A program made the translations under genes and the position numbers. From the NCBI GenBank assembly GCA_902615915.1, contig CACMQQ010000012.1:1-39499 (forward strand): a stretch of 39,499 bases of DNA, written 5' to 3'. Within the stretch, counting starts at the first letter, position 1. Every line of letters starts with the position of its first letter. Shown here piece by piece: positions 1-7,229 of the stretch. The stretch comes from an uncultured Fidelibacterota bacterium. Its GTDB lineage: Bacteria > Fidelibacterota > Marinisomatia > Marinisomatales > TCS55. The notes beneath the pieces are model-generated. The model was not told the origin of the DNA. It made no database searches and saw only the letters and a program-made list of their open reading frames with translations.

Positions 1-2
1 CA

Positions 3-332
3 ACTCCAATATCTATGAAAGAAGGAACATTGATTGACTATACCATCAAGCTTTTTGGCATTCCTTTACATTGGAGAACACTTATTACAAAATTTGACCC
101 ACCTAATCAATTTATAGATGAACAACTAAAAGGACCATACCTATTCTGGCACCACACTCATACATTTATTGAAAAAGATGGAGGAGTTGAAATGTTGGAT
201 AAAGTGCTATATACTATTCCAATGGGGTTTTTAGGAAGATTTTTACATTTTATTTGGATAAAGAATGACCTCAAGAAAATATTTAGTCACAGAGAGAAAG
301 TCATTGATAAAATTTTGGCTAATAATGGTTAG
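3..332 (+). CDS. SRPBCC-family protein, 5' end outside the window
   Basis: The reading frame is open back to the first complete codon of the window (Thr-Pro-Ile-Ser before the first visible Met), so the N-terminus is missing and the Met at base 15 is probably internal. The visible part has the typical pattern of SRPBCC (START/Bet v1-like) proteins of the cyclase/dehydrase-like group: LFGIPLHWRTLI, then a D-x-Q-x-x-GPY-x-x-W-x-H-x-H-x-F segment, a D-x-V-x-Y-x-x-P-x-G segment, and a C-terminal helix ending in FSHREKVIDKIL. These proteins form a hydrophobic ligand pocket and the ligand is usually unknown. It is followed 32 bases later by an SDR gene, a common pairing in which both may act on a lipid or isoprenoid-like substrate (inference). 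Confidence 0.82.
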   Translation, partial: TPISMKEGTLIDYTIKLFGIPLHWRTLITKFDPPNQFIDEQLKGPYLFWHHTHTFIEKDGGVEMLDKVLYTIPMGFLGRFLHFIWIKNDLKKIFSHREKVIDKILANNG

Positions 333-364
333 ATTCTAAATAGAATCTTGTTAAAGGAAATATT

Positions 365-1294
365 ATGAAAGTAGCTATCTTTGGTGGAACCGGTTTCGTG
401 GGCTCATATATAATAGATGAACTCATAAAGAACAAACATAAGCCGATCGTTTTAGTTCGCAGTGGCTCTGAACACAAATTAATTCAAAAAGATAAATGTA
501 AGATCGTTACTGGTGATTTAAATGATCACAATGCGATTGAAAAAACTATTAAATCTGCTGAATCTGTAATTTATACCATTGGCCTAGTTAGAGAATTTCC
601 AAAAAAAGGAATTTCATTCAACCAAACACATTTTGAGGGTGTTAAATCTACGGTTGATGCTGCTGTAAAAAATGGTGTATCCAGGTATATTTTGATGAGC
701 GCTAATGGGGTTAAGGTTGATGGAACTGCGTATCAAAAAACTAAATACGTTGGTGAAGAATATTTGAAGTTCTCCAAATTAGACTGGACCATATTTAGAC
801 CCTCTCTTTGTTTTGGAGATCCTAGAGGCGAGGGAAGACCTGAATTTGCGACTCAACTTAAAAAAGACATGCTAAGTTTACCTATTCCGTCTCCAAACTT
901 TATGCCAGGTCTTAATCCTTTTGAAGCAGGAAATTTTGCACTTTCACCTATCCATATCAGCAATGTTGCAGAATTTTTTGTTAAATCACTTGAAATGGAT
1001 AGTGCAAAAAACAAGGTTTATCATTTGGGCGGCGATGCCTTTTATTGGAAAGATATTGTTCAAACAATGGCACTTGCGTATAATAAGAAAAAGTGGATGG
1101 TTCCTGCTCCAGCAATAGGAGTAAAAATGATGGCCTCTATTTTTGAAAGATTTTCATGGTTTCCAATAACTAAAGATCAAGTAACAATGCTTCTTGAGAA
1201 CAATGTATGTGATTCAACTGAGCATTTTAAAGATTTTGAAATTGAGCCTATCCCTTACAATGAAGAGACACTTAATTATTTAAAATCATATTAG
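365..1294 (+). CDS. NAD(P)-binding atypical SDR, NDUFA9-like
   Basis: A 309-residue protein starting with a Rossmann fold: GGTGFVG at residues 7-13 gives the glycine-rich nucleotide loop. D51 follows the acidic strand and a YQKTK motif (Y123, K127) supplies the usual SDR active-site pair. FRPSLCFGD (145-152) is the conserved segment of the NAD-dependent epimerase and complex-I-NDUFA9-like group. The C-terminal part is the variable substrate domain. A purine-rich AAAGGAAA lies just before the ATG. Such proteins act as reductases, epimerases or plain NADPH-binding subunits, and the substrate cannot be read from sequence. It sits between the SRPBCC gene and the selenoprotein peroxiredoxin, with only a few bases before the latter, so co-transcription is likely. 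Confidence 0.85.
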   Translation: MKVAIFGGTGFVGSYIIDELIKNKHKPIVLVRSGSEHKLIQKDKCKIVTGDLNDHNAIEKTIKSAESVIYTIGLVREFPKKGISFNQTHFEGVKSTVDAAVKNGVSRYILMSANGVKVDGTAYQKTKYVGEEYLKFSKLDWTIFRPSLCFGDPRGEGRPEFATQLKKDMLSLPIPSPNFMPGLNPFEAGNFALSPIHISNVAEFFVKSLEMDSAKNKVYHLGGDAFYWKDIVQTMALAYNKKKWMVPAPAIGVKMMASIFERFSWFPITKDQVTMLLENNVCDSTEHFKDFEIEPIPYNEETLNYLKSY

Positions 1295-1303
1295 AGAGTG
1301 AAA

Positions 1304-1825
1304 ATGAAATTTTTTATTATTGTATTATCTGCTTTAGCTATTGGCAGTTATTTTTTATTCGCTAGTGGAGAACCTCGTATTGAGCTAAAGATAGGGGATG
1401 AAGCACCCAATTTTATGCTTGAAGATCAAGATGGCAAGAAACACAAATTATCAGACTATCGAGGTGAAAAAATAGTCTTATATTATTTTCCAAAAGCTGA
1501 TACACCTGGATGAACGAAACAAGCATGCGGGTTCCGCGATGCGTTTTCAGGTTACAAAAAAGAAAATATTACAGTTTTCGGTCTAAGTTATGACTCAAAA
1601 AAATCGCTCAAAGCTTTTAAGAAAAAATACAGACTACCTTTTTTCTTACTTTCTGATCGTGGGGGAAAAGTAGCGAAGCTATATGGTGCTAATGGACCAG
1701 CTTGGGCAAAAAGAATGACCTTTATAATTGATGAAAAAGGAATGATTGAGAATATTTACAAAAAAATAAATGTCAATTCACATGGACAGAAAATCCTTGA
1801 CGATCTCTTAACAAAGAAAGATTAG
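1304..1825 (+). CDS. Bcp/PrxQ-type peroxiredoxin with selenocysteine (UGA) at codon 70
   Basis: Read through one TGA at 1511-1513, this is a complete 173-residue Bcp/PrxQ-type thiol peroxidase; stopped there it would end just before its active site. The surrounding residues are YYFPKADTPG-U-TKQACGFRD, where family members have PGCT..AC. The TGA therefore replaces the peroxidatic cysteine (U70), and the resolving cysteine C75 keeps the usual five-residue spacing. The frame beyond the TGA stays open for 104 codons and carries the rest of the fold (GLSYDS, FFLLSDRGGKVAKLYGA, RMTFIIDEKG). An N-terminal hydrophobic segment (residues 1-20) suggests a membrane anchor or export. ATG 1304 is chosen over GTG 1298 because GAGAG ends five bases before it. 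It would reduce peroxides through a selenenyl-sulfide intermediate. No Sec machinery genes lie in the window. Confidence 0.88.
1517..1546 (+). promoter_or_regulatory. Bacterial SECIS hairpin after the UGA codon
   Basis: AAAC (1517-1520) pairs with GTTT (1543-1546). After a two-base AA bulge, GCATGCGG (1523-1530) pairs with CCGC and ATGC (1534-1537, 1539-1542) around a single bulged G. The apical loop is GTT (1531-1533). The loop starts 17 bases after the TGA, its first base is G, and the upper stem has 8 pairs, all within the published limits for bacterial SECIS elements. The stem is a GC-rich island in AT-rich coding sequence and uses codons (GGG, CGC, GCG) that are uncommon nearby, as expected when RNA structure constrains codon choice. 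It would bind SelB and direct Sec insertion. Confidence 0.78.
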
Positions 1826-1834
1826 AATTTTTAA

Positions 1835-4159
1835 ATGTATAAAAACCTAATTTTTCTATTTGTCGCTATTTTTACTTTTTTTGACAAAAATTTAAATGCG
1901 CAAAATTCAAATTTTCAGGTGTATGGTTTTATCACTGATAGCACCTCTGGCGAAGCCCTTATTGGAGCCAATGTCTTTATCAGGGAAACCGGGCAAGGCA
2001 TGGCGACTGATAATAACGGATACTATGTATTATCAGAAATTTCAATTAAAAACCCTACTCTAATTGTTTCTTACGTGGGTTATAGCCAACATGAACAAAA
2101 ATTAGATTTTAATAATGATCAATCTCTCAATATTATGGTGGCTCTTTCCCCTGAAGCCATTGAGATTATTCAAATTGATGTAACTGCTGAAGAGATAGAT
2201 CGTTTAAATAAGATAGAGCCAAGCAAAGTAACCCTTTCCCCACGTTTATTGAAATCTCAGCCTTCGCTTGCCGAGCCTGATATCTTCCGAACGCTACAAG
2301 CATTACCAGGGGTATTAACAACTTCTGAGTTTAGCACTGGTTTGGTTATTAGAGGCGGCAATACGGATCAAAACCTAATCCTTTTAGATGGTATTACAGT
2401 TTATAATCCATCTCATTTAGGCGGGCTATTCTCAAACTTTATAGTGGATGCAGTCAAAGAAGCTGAATTAATCAAAGGAGGGTATAATGCTGAATATGGA
2501 GGCAGGTTATCAGCTGTTCTAGATATCAGAAGTAGAGAAGGGAATAGAAATAAATTTGAAGGAAGTTCTAGCATTTCATTACTCTCTGGACAAACTACAT
2601 TAGAAGGCCCTTTTTTAAATGGTGCGTGGCTTTTCGCCGCAAGAAGAACATACTTTGATAAGGTTTTGCCACTAATTACGGATAGTTTTGATTTGCCTTA
2701 CTACTTCTACGATATGCAAGGTCATGTTTTTACCGATCTAAATGAAAAAGACAGAGTTTCATTAAGTTTCTATCGAGGATTAGATGATCTACAATTCAAA
2801 GATCTCGACCTCAATTCAGATTGGGGTAATGAAACAGCAAGCTTAGCATACAGAAGAGTCTTCAATGAAAAAATGATAGGCAATTTTTTATTTGCAAACA
2901 GTAGATTTTACACCAGATTTGGATTAGGTGGGGAGAATGGTATTAACGATTATAATCCACTATCTGATCGAACTCTATCAGCAGATTTATCATATTTTTA
3001 TAACCAAGATCTTAATGTTTTTTTTGGATCTCAGATCAAAAGTTTAAGCATACAATACTTATCTAAGTTCAACAATGAAATACTTTTTGAATCAAAAACA
3101 AAACCTATTCAAAATTCTGGTTACTTAAAATTAAAATGGAAACCCAATAAAAGCTTCATCATTGAGCCTGGATTAAGACTTACTACTTTTTCTTCAAAAA
3201 AGGGCTTGTTTTCAGATTTTCGTTTTAGCGCAAAATATATTATGAACAGTAGTCAATTCTTCAATTTAGCTCTGGGAAATTATCATCAATTTATATCAAC
3301 CTTCCAAGATGATTTTACTCAGCAAATTCTCGATAGTTGGTTTGCTATTGATGAAAAAGGAAATCCTTCAAGAGCCTCTCAAATTGTTTTTGGATATGAG
3401 CAATTTTTTCCACGCGGTATGAAGCTACAAGTTGAGGGGTATTACAAAAAAATAAAAGATATGCTCACTTATGAGGAGTCACGCGCTACCACAGATGGTG
3501 ACTTCAGTGATACTGATTTGCTGGACTTACTAACGCCTGCTGACGGCTATGCTTATGGGGCAGAATTTTTCTTGCAACAGTCAACCGGAAAATTGAATGG
3601 GTGGATCGGTTATACATGGTCAGTTAGTAGAAAAATAATGAATGATAAAGAATATTTTACTAATTGGGACCGATCGCATGTTTTCAATTTATTAGCAAAT
3701 TATCAAGCTAGTCCGAAATGGGATTTCAACGCAAAATTTACTTTGCAATCAGGACAAGCATTTACTGCAATAAATGGATATTTTTTGGAAAATCTTCCTG
3801 GAAGTCCTGAACAAAATTATAGAACTATTCCAGCAACTAGGAATGGGGGTAGATATCCATCATATCACAGGCTTGATGTTGGAGCGGTGTGGCATAGAAA
3901 GAAGTTTGATCTCACTTTTCAAGTGATCAACCTTTATAACAGAAAAAATGTTTTTACTTATACCTATCCTCTTGGTAATACCTTTAACGGTATTGATGAT
4001 GATGGAGATTGGAAAGCTGCTGAACATGATAAGAATAAAAATGGCAGACCTGATAAAGGCGAGCCCAATGTCGATGAAGCCGATGAGGGCAGAATACAAA
4101 GAAATCCTGTTAGTTTGTTCCCAATGATCCCGACTATCGGAATAAATTGGAATTTTTAA
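1835..4159 (+). CDS. TonB-dependent outer-membrane receptor
   Basis: A 774-residue protein. A signal peptide (residues 1-22, ending LNAQ) is followed by a carboxypeptidase-regulatory-like beta-sandwich (about 28-115; VYGFITDSTSGEALIGANV is the typical opening). Next is a plug domain with the conserved LPGV...GLVIRGGNTDQNLILLDGI run, then a 22-strand-type barrel ending in the aromatic INWNF that outer-membrane proteins need for assembly. Near the C-terminus a loop rich in Asp/Asn/Gly contains an EF-hand-like 12-mer (D732 to E743). It would import a nutrient across the outer membrane using TonB energy. The substrate is unknown, and no TonB/ExbBD genes are visible. Its stop overlaps the ATG of the lipoprotein partner (TAATG), so the two are translationally coupled. 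Confidence 0.92.
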   Translation: MYKNLIFLFVAIFTFFDKNLNAQNSNFQVYGFITDSTSGEALIGANVFIRETGQGMATDNNGYYVLSEISIKNPTLIVSYVGYSQHEQKLDFNNDQSLNIMVALSPEAIEIIQIDVTAEEIDRLNKIEPSKVTLSPRLLKSQPSLAEPDIFRTLQALPGVLTTSEFSTGLVIRGGNTDQNLILLDGITVYNPSHLGGLFSNFIVDAVKEAELIKGGYNAEYGGRLSAVLDIRSREGNRNKFEGSSSISLLSGQTTLEGPFLNGAWLFAARRTYFDKVLPLITDSFDLPYYFYDMQGHVFTDLNEKDRVSLSFYRGLDDLQFKDLDLNSDWGNETASLAYRRVFNEKMIGNFLFANSRFYTRFGLGGENGINDYNPLSDRTLSADLSYFYNQDLNVFFGSQIKSLSIQYLSKFNNEILFESKTKPIQNSGYLKLKWKPNKSFIIEPGLRLTTFSSKKGLFSDFRFSAKYIMNSSQFFNLALGNYHQFISTFQDDFTQQILDSWFAIDEKGNPSRASQIVFGYEQFFPRGMKLQVEGYYKKIKDMLTYEESRATTDGDFSDTDLLDLLTPADGYAYGAEFFLQQSTGKLNGWIGYTWSVSRKIMNDKEYFTNWDRSHVFNLLANYQASPKWDFNAKFTLQSGQAFTAINGYFLENLPGSPEQNYRTIPATRNGGRYPSYHRLDVGAVWHRKKFDLTFQVINLYNRKNVFTYTYPLGNTFNGIDDDGDWKAAEHDKNKNGRPDKGEPNVDEADEGRIQRNPVSLFPMIPTIGINWNF

Positions 4160-5202
4160 TGAAGATATTTTCTATTATAATAATTTCTATTCTTTTGCTG
4201 TCGTGCGAAAACTTTAATGATCCTGAAACTCCATATGAAGAGCAATATGTAGTATTTGCTAATATATCTGGTAATTTACCAATGATTGCTGATACAATTT
4301 TTGTCTCCCGTAGCGCTTCAATTGAAGAAGGCACTGATGCTGAAGATCTTTGGGTATCAAACGCTGATATAACAATTTCTAACGAAAATATGGAAGCAAA
4401 AGCTCTACCTTTAATTGGAAAGCCAGGAAGATATCAAACGGACCTTTCTGTTGTTTTTCAGGCGGGTTCAAGTTACCAATTAACAGCCAAGATCGGCAAT
4501 ACCGTTTTGACTTCAGAAACAACAGTTCCTAGATCACTAGATGTTAAGACATCTACAAGCTTGAAAGAATACCGTTGCAATGATGGTACAGTGATGAGTA
4601 TTCCAGAAATAAACATTGACAATATGGACTCAAATGGTTTTCCAATACCTTCAAAGGTTGATACAGTAGCTTATAACTATGGTGAATGTTTTACAGGAAG
4701 CTTTGCTTCATACCCAATGTTTATGCTTGATTTCTCAATGGATGATTCTGCAACGCTAGTAAGGACTCTGACTTATAGTATTGAATCAGACTCTGTTGGT
4801 CTTGAGCCTGGCAATAATGAAGATTTTTACGATTACAATTGGAATGGAAAGCGTGATAGTACTTTTATAAATCTGATTTATGATACAAGTTTCGTTAATG
4901 TTTTATGGAAAGGTCAATATTATCGAGACACTAACAATAACCCCAAGCGTGCTAATCCTTTTGTATGGGACATTGAAAGATCACCGATAAGAATGAGTTG
5001 GTTATATTTTAATTATTACGGACTTCAATTGATTACTTTGCTCTCAACAGATAAAAATTATTATAATTACTTACAAGGCGATCCTTTAAGGTCTAATATT
5101 TATACCTTGCCAGGTTCAAATATCAAAGGAGGCTATGGCTTATTTTCATCTAATATTAGCAAGTCTTTTTATGTGTATTTAAAGCGAGGTAGACAGTACT
5201 AA
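4159..5202 (+). CDS. DUF4249-like lipoprotein, partner of the TonB receptor
   Basis: Starts at the ATG overlapping the receptor stop; an upstream in-frame TTG at 4147 is less likely because it would bury the signal peptide. The 347-residue product begins with a lipoprotein signal and lipobox LLLSC (C16). It then has a beta-rich domain resembling the DUF4249 family: VVFANISGNLPMIADTIFVS, ASIEEGTDAEDLWVSNADI and ETTVPRS segments. In Bacteroidetes-type genomes this family is usually encoded beside TonB-dependent receptors and is thought to be a surface or periplasmic partner. A D-Y-N-W-N-G-K-R-D stretch (225-233) resembles the first nine positions of a calcium loop. It ends tail-to-tail with the next gene, overlapping by three bases. 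Confidence 0.72.
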   Translation: MKIFSIIIISILLLSCENFNDPETPYEEQYVVFANISGNLPMIADTIFVSRSASIEEGTDAEDLWVSNADITISNENMEAKALPLIGKPGRYQTDLSVVFQAGSSYQLTAKIGNTVLTSETTVPRSLDVKTSTSLKEYRCNDGTVMSIPEINIDNMDSNGFPIPSKVDTVAYNYGECFTGSFASYPMFMLDFSMDDSATLVRTLTYSIESDSVGLEPGNNEDFYDYNWNGKRDSTFINLIYDTSFVNVLWKGQYYRDTNNNPKRANPFVWDIERSPIRMSWLYFNYYGLQLITLLSTDKNYYNYLQGDPLRSNIYTLPGSNIKGGYGLFSSNISKSFYVYLKRGRQY

Positions 5203-5633
5203 ATACCCACTTGGTGTTCCCATACAAGTGTTCCTCCATAATATCCAGTAATTGTTACCATGGTTGTTAAAATAATTAATATTATAAAAATTATCTTATC
5301 GAATAATTTATTATCCATATATTTAAAAAAAAGATACAACCAAACGAGAAAAGTTAGCAAAGTAAGCCATGTAATCATATTACCATAAAACCCGTGTTTA
5401 TCAAGGATTTCATGAATAGCAGAACTATAATCAGAACTTCTTGCTTTTTTCATTTCCCATTGACCTGTAATAGAAGCTAATACCGATGTGATAGATGATA
5501 AACCAAGCATCCATAATCCAACTATTCTGCATGTCCAATTTGGCTTAATTAATTGCAAACCTGTGAAAAATAAAGCACCATAAATAAAAGCTATAGGAAA
5601 GTGAATAACTAAAGGATGAAGGGGAATTTTCAT
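5199..5633 (-). CDS. DUF2231-like four-helix membrane protein
   Basis: A 144-residue integral membrane protein with four predicted helices. The N-terminus MKIPLHPLVIHFPIAFIYGAL matches the HP-L-x-HFP-A signature of the DUF2231 family, whose histidines may bind a metal or haem in relatives. Helices are roughly at residues 9-28, 38-58, 80-100 and 112-132. Function in this family is not established, although members often occur near redox or copper-related genes. The ATG is the first available and has no strong Shine-Dalgarno sequence. The gene converges on the DUF4249 gene, with the two stop codons overlapping. tRNA-Glu lies just upstream on the same strand. Confidence 0.7.
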   Translation of the reverse strand: MKIPLHPLVIHFPIAFIYGALFFTGLQLIKPNWTCRIVGLWMLGLSSITSVLASITGQWEMKKARSSDYSSAIHEILDKHGFYGNMITWLTLLTFLVWLYLFFKYMDNKLFDKIIFIILIILTTMVTITGYYGGTLVWEHQVGI

Positions 5634-5658
5634 TATTAAGTTTGATTTAAAAAGTTTG

Positions 5659-5730
5659 TAGCCCGTAGGGGAATCGAACCCCTGTTGCAGGAATGAAAAT
5701 CCTGAGTCCTAACCACTAGACGAACGGGCC
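5659..5730 (-). tRNA. tRNA-Glu (anticodon TTC)
   Basis: On the minus strand the sequence folds as a full cloverleaf: GGCCCGT acceptor arm against ACGGGCT (a G-T closing pair), a D-arm with the AGTGGTTAGG loop region, anticodon stem CAGGA/TCCTG around TTTTCAT (anticodon TTC), and a T-arm AGGGG-TTCGATT-CCCCT. The discriminator is A and the CCA end is not encoded. It may share a transcript with the membrane protein downstream on the same strand. Confidence 0.97.
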
Positions 5731-5796
5731 AAAACGTTTTTAATTATATATTAGGGTATAAAATTAGCAGGTATAAACACAAATCGCCAATACCAT

Positions 5797-6114
5797 TTAT
5801 TTATTTTTGTCAGTATCTAAAATATCCAATAATTCTCCATTTTGATGCAATTCCATTGTGATATCTGCACCGCCGATTAATTTTCCATTTACAAAGAGTT
5901 GCGGTATGGTAGGCCAGCCTGATTGTTCTGATAATTTGACTCTAATCATCGGATCTTCAAGAACGTTGATGTCTTTATATTCTACACCATAATGACTTAA
6001 AATTTGTACAACTTGGTTAGAAAAACCGCACATTGGCATTTCCTTTGTTCCCTTCATAAAAAGCGCTATAGAGTTATCGCTAATATCAGATTTTATTTTT
6101 TCATTCAAATCCAT
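5797..6114 (-). CDS. grxD: Monothiol glutaredoxin, Grx4/GrxD type
   Basis: A 105-residue protein with the MCGFS active site (C29), TIPQLFVNG and IGGADI motifs that define CGFS monothiol glutaredoxins. These bind a glutathione-ligated [2Fe-2S] cluster shared between two subunits and pass it on, rather than reducing disulfides. The start is taken at the inner ATG (MDLNEK), which has AGGA at six bases. An ATG two codons upstream abuts the AGGA and is too close. The bolA gene lies immediately upstream on the same strand. Grx4 and BolA form a known heterodimer in iron-sulfur trafficking, so the pair is a functional unit, relevant to LipA and HemW, which need iron-sulfur clusters. Confidence 0.93.
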   Translation of the reverse strand: MDLNEKIKSDISDNSIALFMKGTKEMPMCGFSNQVVQILSHYGVEYKDINVLEDPMIRVKLSEQSGWPTIPQLFVNGKLIGGADITMELHQNGELLDILDTDKNK

Positions 6115-6122
6115 TATCATTC

Positions 6123-6371
6123 CTATTTATTTTCTTTTTTCCACTTTGAAACCGTATAAGTTTTGAGTTGTAAAGCATGAACTTCATTTGTGAGTAATTT
6201 TCCTAATGATTTATAAACCATCTGGTGTTGCTCAATTAATGATAGACCCTCGAATAAGTCACTAATAACTATTGCGCTAAAGTGATCGCCACTTTTTTTG
6301 GTATCCGCAACTTCAACTGTTGAGCCAGGAATTCCTTTTATGATTAATTCTTTAACTTGATCTGTATTCAT
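6123..6371 (-). CDS. BolA-family protein
   Basis: An 82-residue protein with the BolA fold: an N-terminal helix (VKELIIKGIPGSTVEV), the KSGDHFSAIVISDLFEGLSLIEQHQMVYKSLG core with the conserved HF...F-G...R/Q-H-Q-x-VY run, and the terminal HALQLKTYT strand. H30 in DHFSA is the region used in cluster binding by BolA-Grx complexes. It is the first gene of a two-gene minus-strand unit with the CGFS glutaredoxin, separated by only a few bases. It is more like the short IbaG/BolA2 proteins than full-length E. coli BolA. Exonuclease III is divergently transcribed from the other side of an 80-base intergenic region. Confidence 0.9.
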   Translation of the reverse strand: MNTDQVKELIIKGIPGSTVEVADTKKSGDHFSAIVISDLFEGLSLIEQHQMVYKSLGKLLTNEVHALQLKTYTVSKWKKENK

Positions 6372-6407
6372 ATTTAATATTTTTAGTTAATGAATTTAAT
6401 AAAACTG

Positions 6408-6437
6408 TTGTTATAATTATTAACTCATTTTTATAAT
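6408..6437 (+). promoter_or_regulatory. Candidate promoter(s) for exonuclease III in the divergent bolA/xth spacer
   Basis: The 80-base spacer has two perfect TATAAT hexamers on the plus strand (6412-6417 and 6432-6437). TTGTTA (6408-6413) lies 18 bases before the second. The first would give a leader long enough to include the AAAAGG Shine-Dalgarno at 6442-6447; the second would start transcription at or after it. AT-richness makes chance matches common. Confidence 0.35.
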
Positions 6438-6451
6438 AAATAAAAGGTTTT

Positions 6452-7225
6452 ATGAAACTAATTTCATGGAATGTTAATGGCGTAAGAGCTGTTGAAAAAA
6501 AAGGTTTTCTAGATTGGTTGAGTCAAGAAGATCCTGATATTCTTTGCATCCAAGAAACCAAAGCTAAGATAGAACAATTAGGCCCTTCATTAACTGAAGA
6601 GCATGGATACCATACATATTGGTTCTCAGCTGAGCGACCTGGATATAGTGGTGTAGCAACCTTTTGTAAAAAAGAGCCATATGATGTTACCAAAGGTCTT
6701 GGTATAAAAAGATTTGATCTAGAAGGTCGCGTATTAGTCACTGAGCATGAAAATTTTTTACTTTACAATATATATTTTCCTAATGGTCAAAAGAATGAAG
6801 ATAGGCTCAATTATAAACTAGATTTTTATGACTCTTTGCTGCCAATCATTAATGATAATGTTGAAAATGGACATAACGTCATTGTGACTGGAGACTGGAA
6901 CACTGCTCATAAATCAATAGATCTTGCAAGGCCGAAAGAAAATGTTAATACATCTGGTTTCATGCCAATAGAAAGAGAAAAAATAGATGAGTATATTTCT
7001 CACGGATGGGTAGATACATTTCGTTTATTTCATCCGGAGGCAGATCGGTATTCTTGGTGGACCTACCGATTTGGAGCTCGGCAAAGAAATATTGGTTGGC
7101 GTATAGATTATTTTTTTACAAATGAGGGATTAGTCGACATAGTTGAAGATGCTGATATTTTAGAAAAAGTGATGGGTTCTGACCATTGTCCTGTAACATT
7201 ATCTATCGCTGATAGGGCTCTATAG
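6452..7225 (+). CDS. xth: Exodeoxyribonuclease III (AP endonuclease)
   Basis: A 257-residue endonuclease/exonuclease/phosphatase-fold enzyme that incises abasic sites and resects 3' ends in base-excision repair. All the family landmarks are present in order: SWNVNGVRA (N7), DILCIQETK with the metal-binding Glu, GYSGVATF, TGDWNTAHKSIDLARPK (catalytic Asp/Asn loop), GWVDTFR, YSWWTYRFGARQRNIGWRID and the C-terminal GSDHCPV with the catalytic His. The length is normal. AAAAGG precedes the ATG. It runs convergently toward hemW with only four bases between the stops and no terminator between them. Confidence 0.96.
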   Translation: MKLISWNVNGVRAVEKKGFLDWLSQEDPDILCIQETKAKIEQLGPSLTEEHGYHTYWFSAERPGYSGVATFCKKEPYDVTKGLGIKRFDLEGRVLVTEHENFLLYNIYFPNGQKNEDRLNYKLDFYDSLLPIINDNVENGHNVIVTGDWNTAHKSIDLARPKENVNTSGFMPIEREKIDEYISHGWVDTFRLFHPEADRYSWWTYRFGARQRNIGWRIDYFFTNEGLVDIVEDADILEKVMGSDHCPVTLSIADRAL

Positions 7226-7229
7226 TTTT

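Noticed and set aside
1298-1513. Short 71-codon gene ending at the TGA, or a peroxiredoxin pseudogene broken by a nonsense mutation
   Set aside because: The TGA replaces exactly the catalytic Cys, the 104 codons after it are intact and conserved in pattern, and a SECIS-like hairpin follows at the right distance.
4147-4158. Upstream TTG start for the DUF4249-like lipoprotein
   Set aside because: It would place four extra residues before a canonical lipoprotein signal; the overlapping TAATG start is more natural.
7226-7229. Terminator between convergent xth and hemW
   Set aside because: Only four bases separate the stop codons and no hairpin spans the junction.
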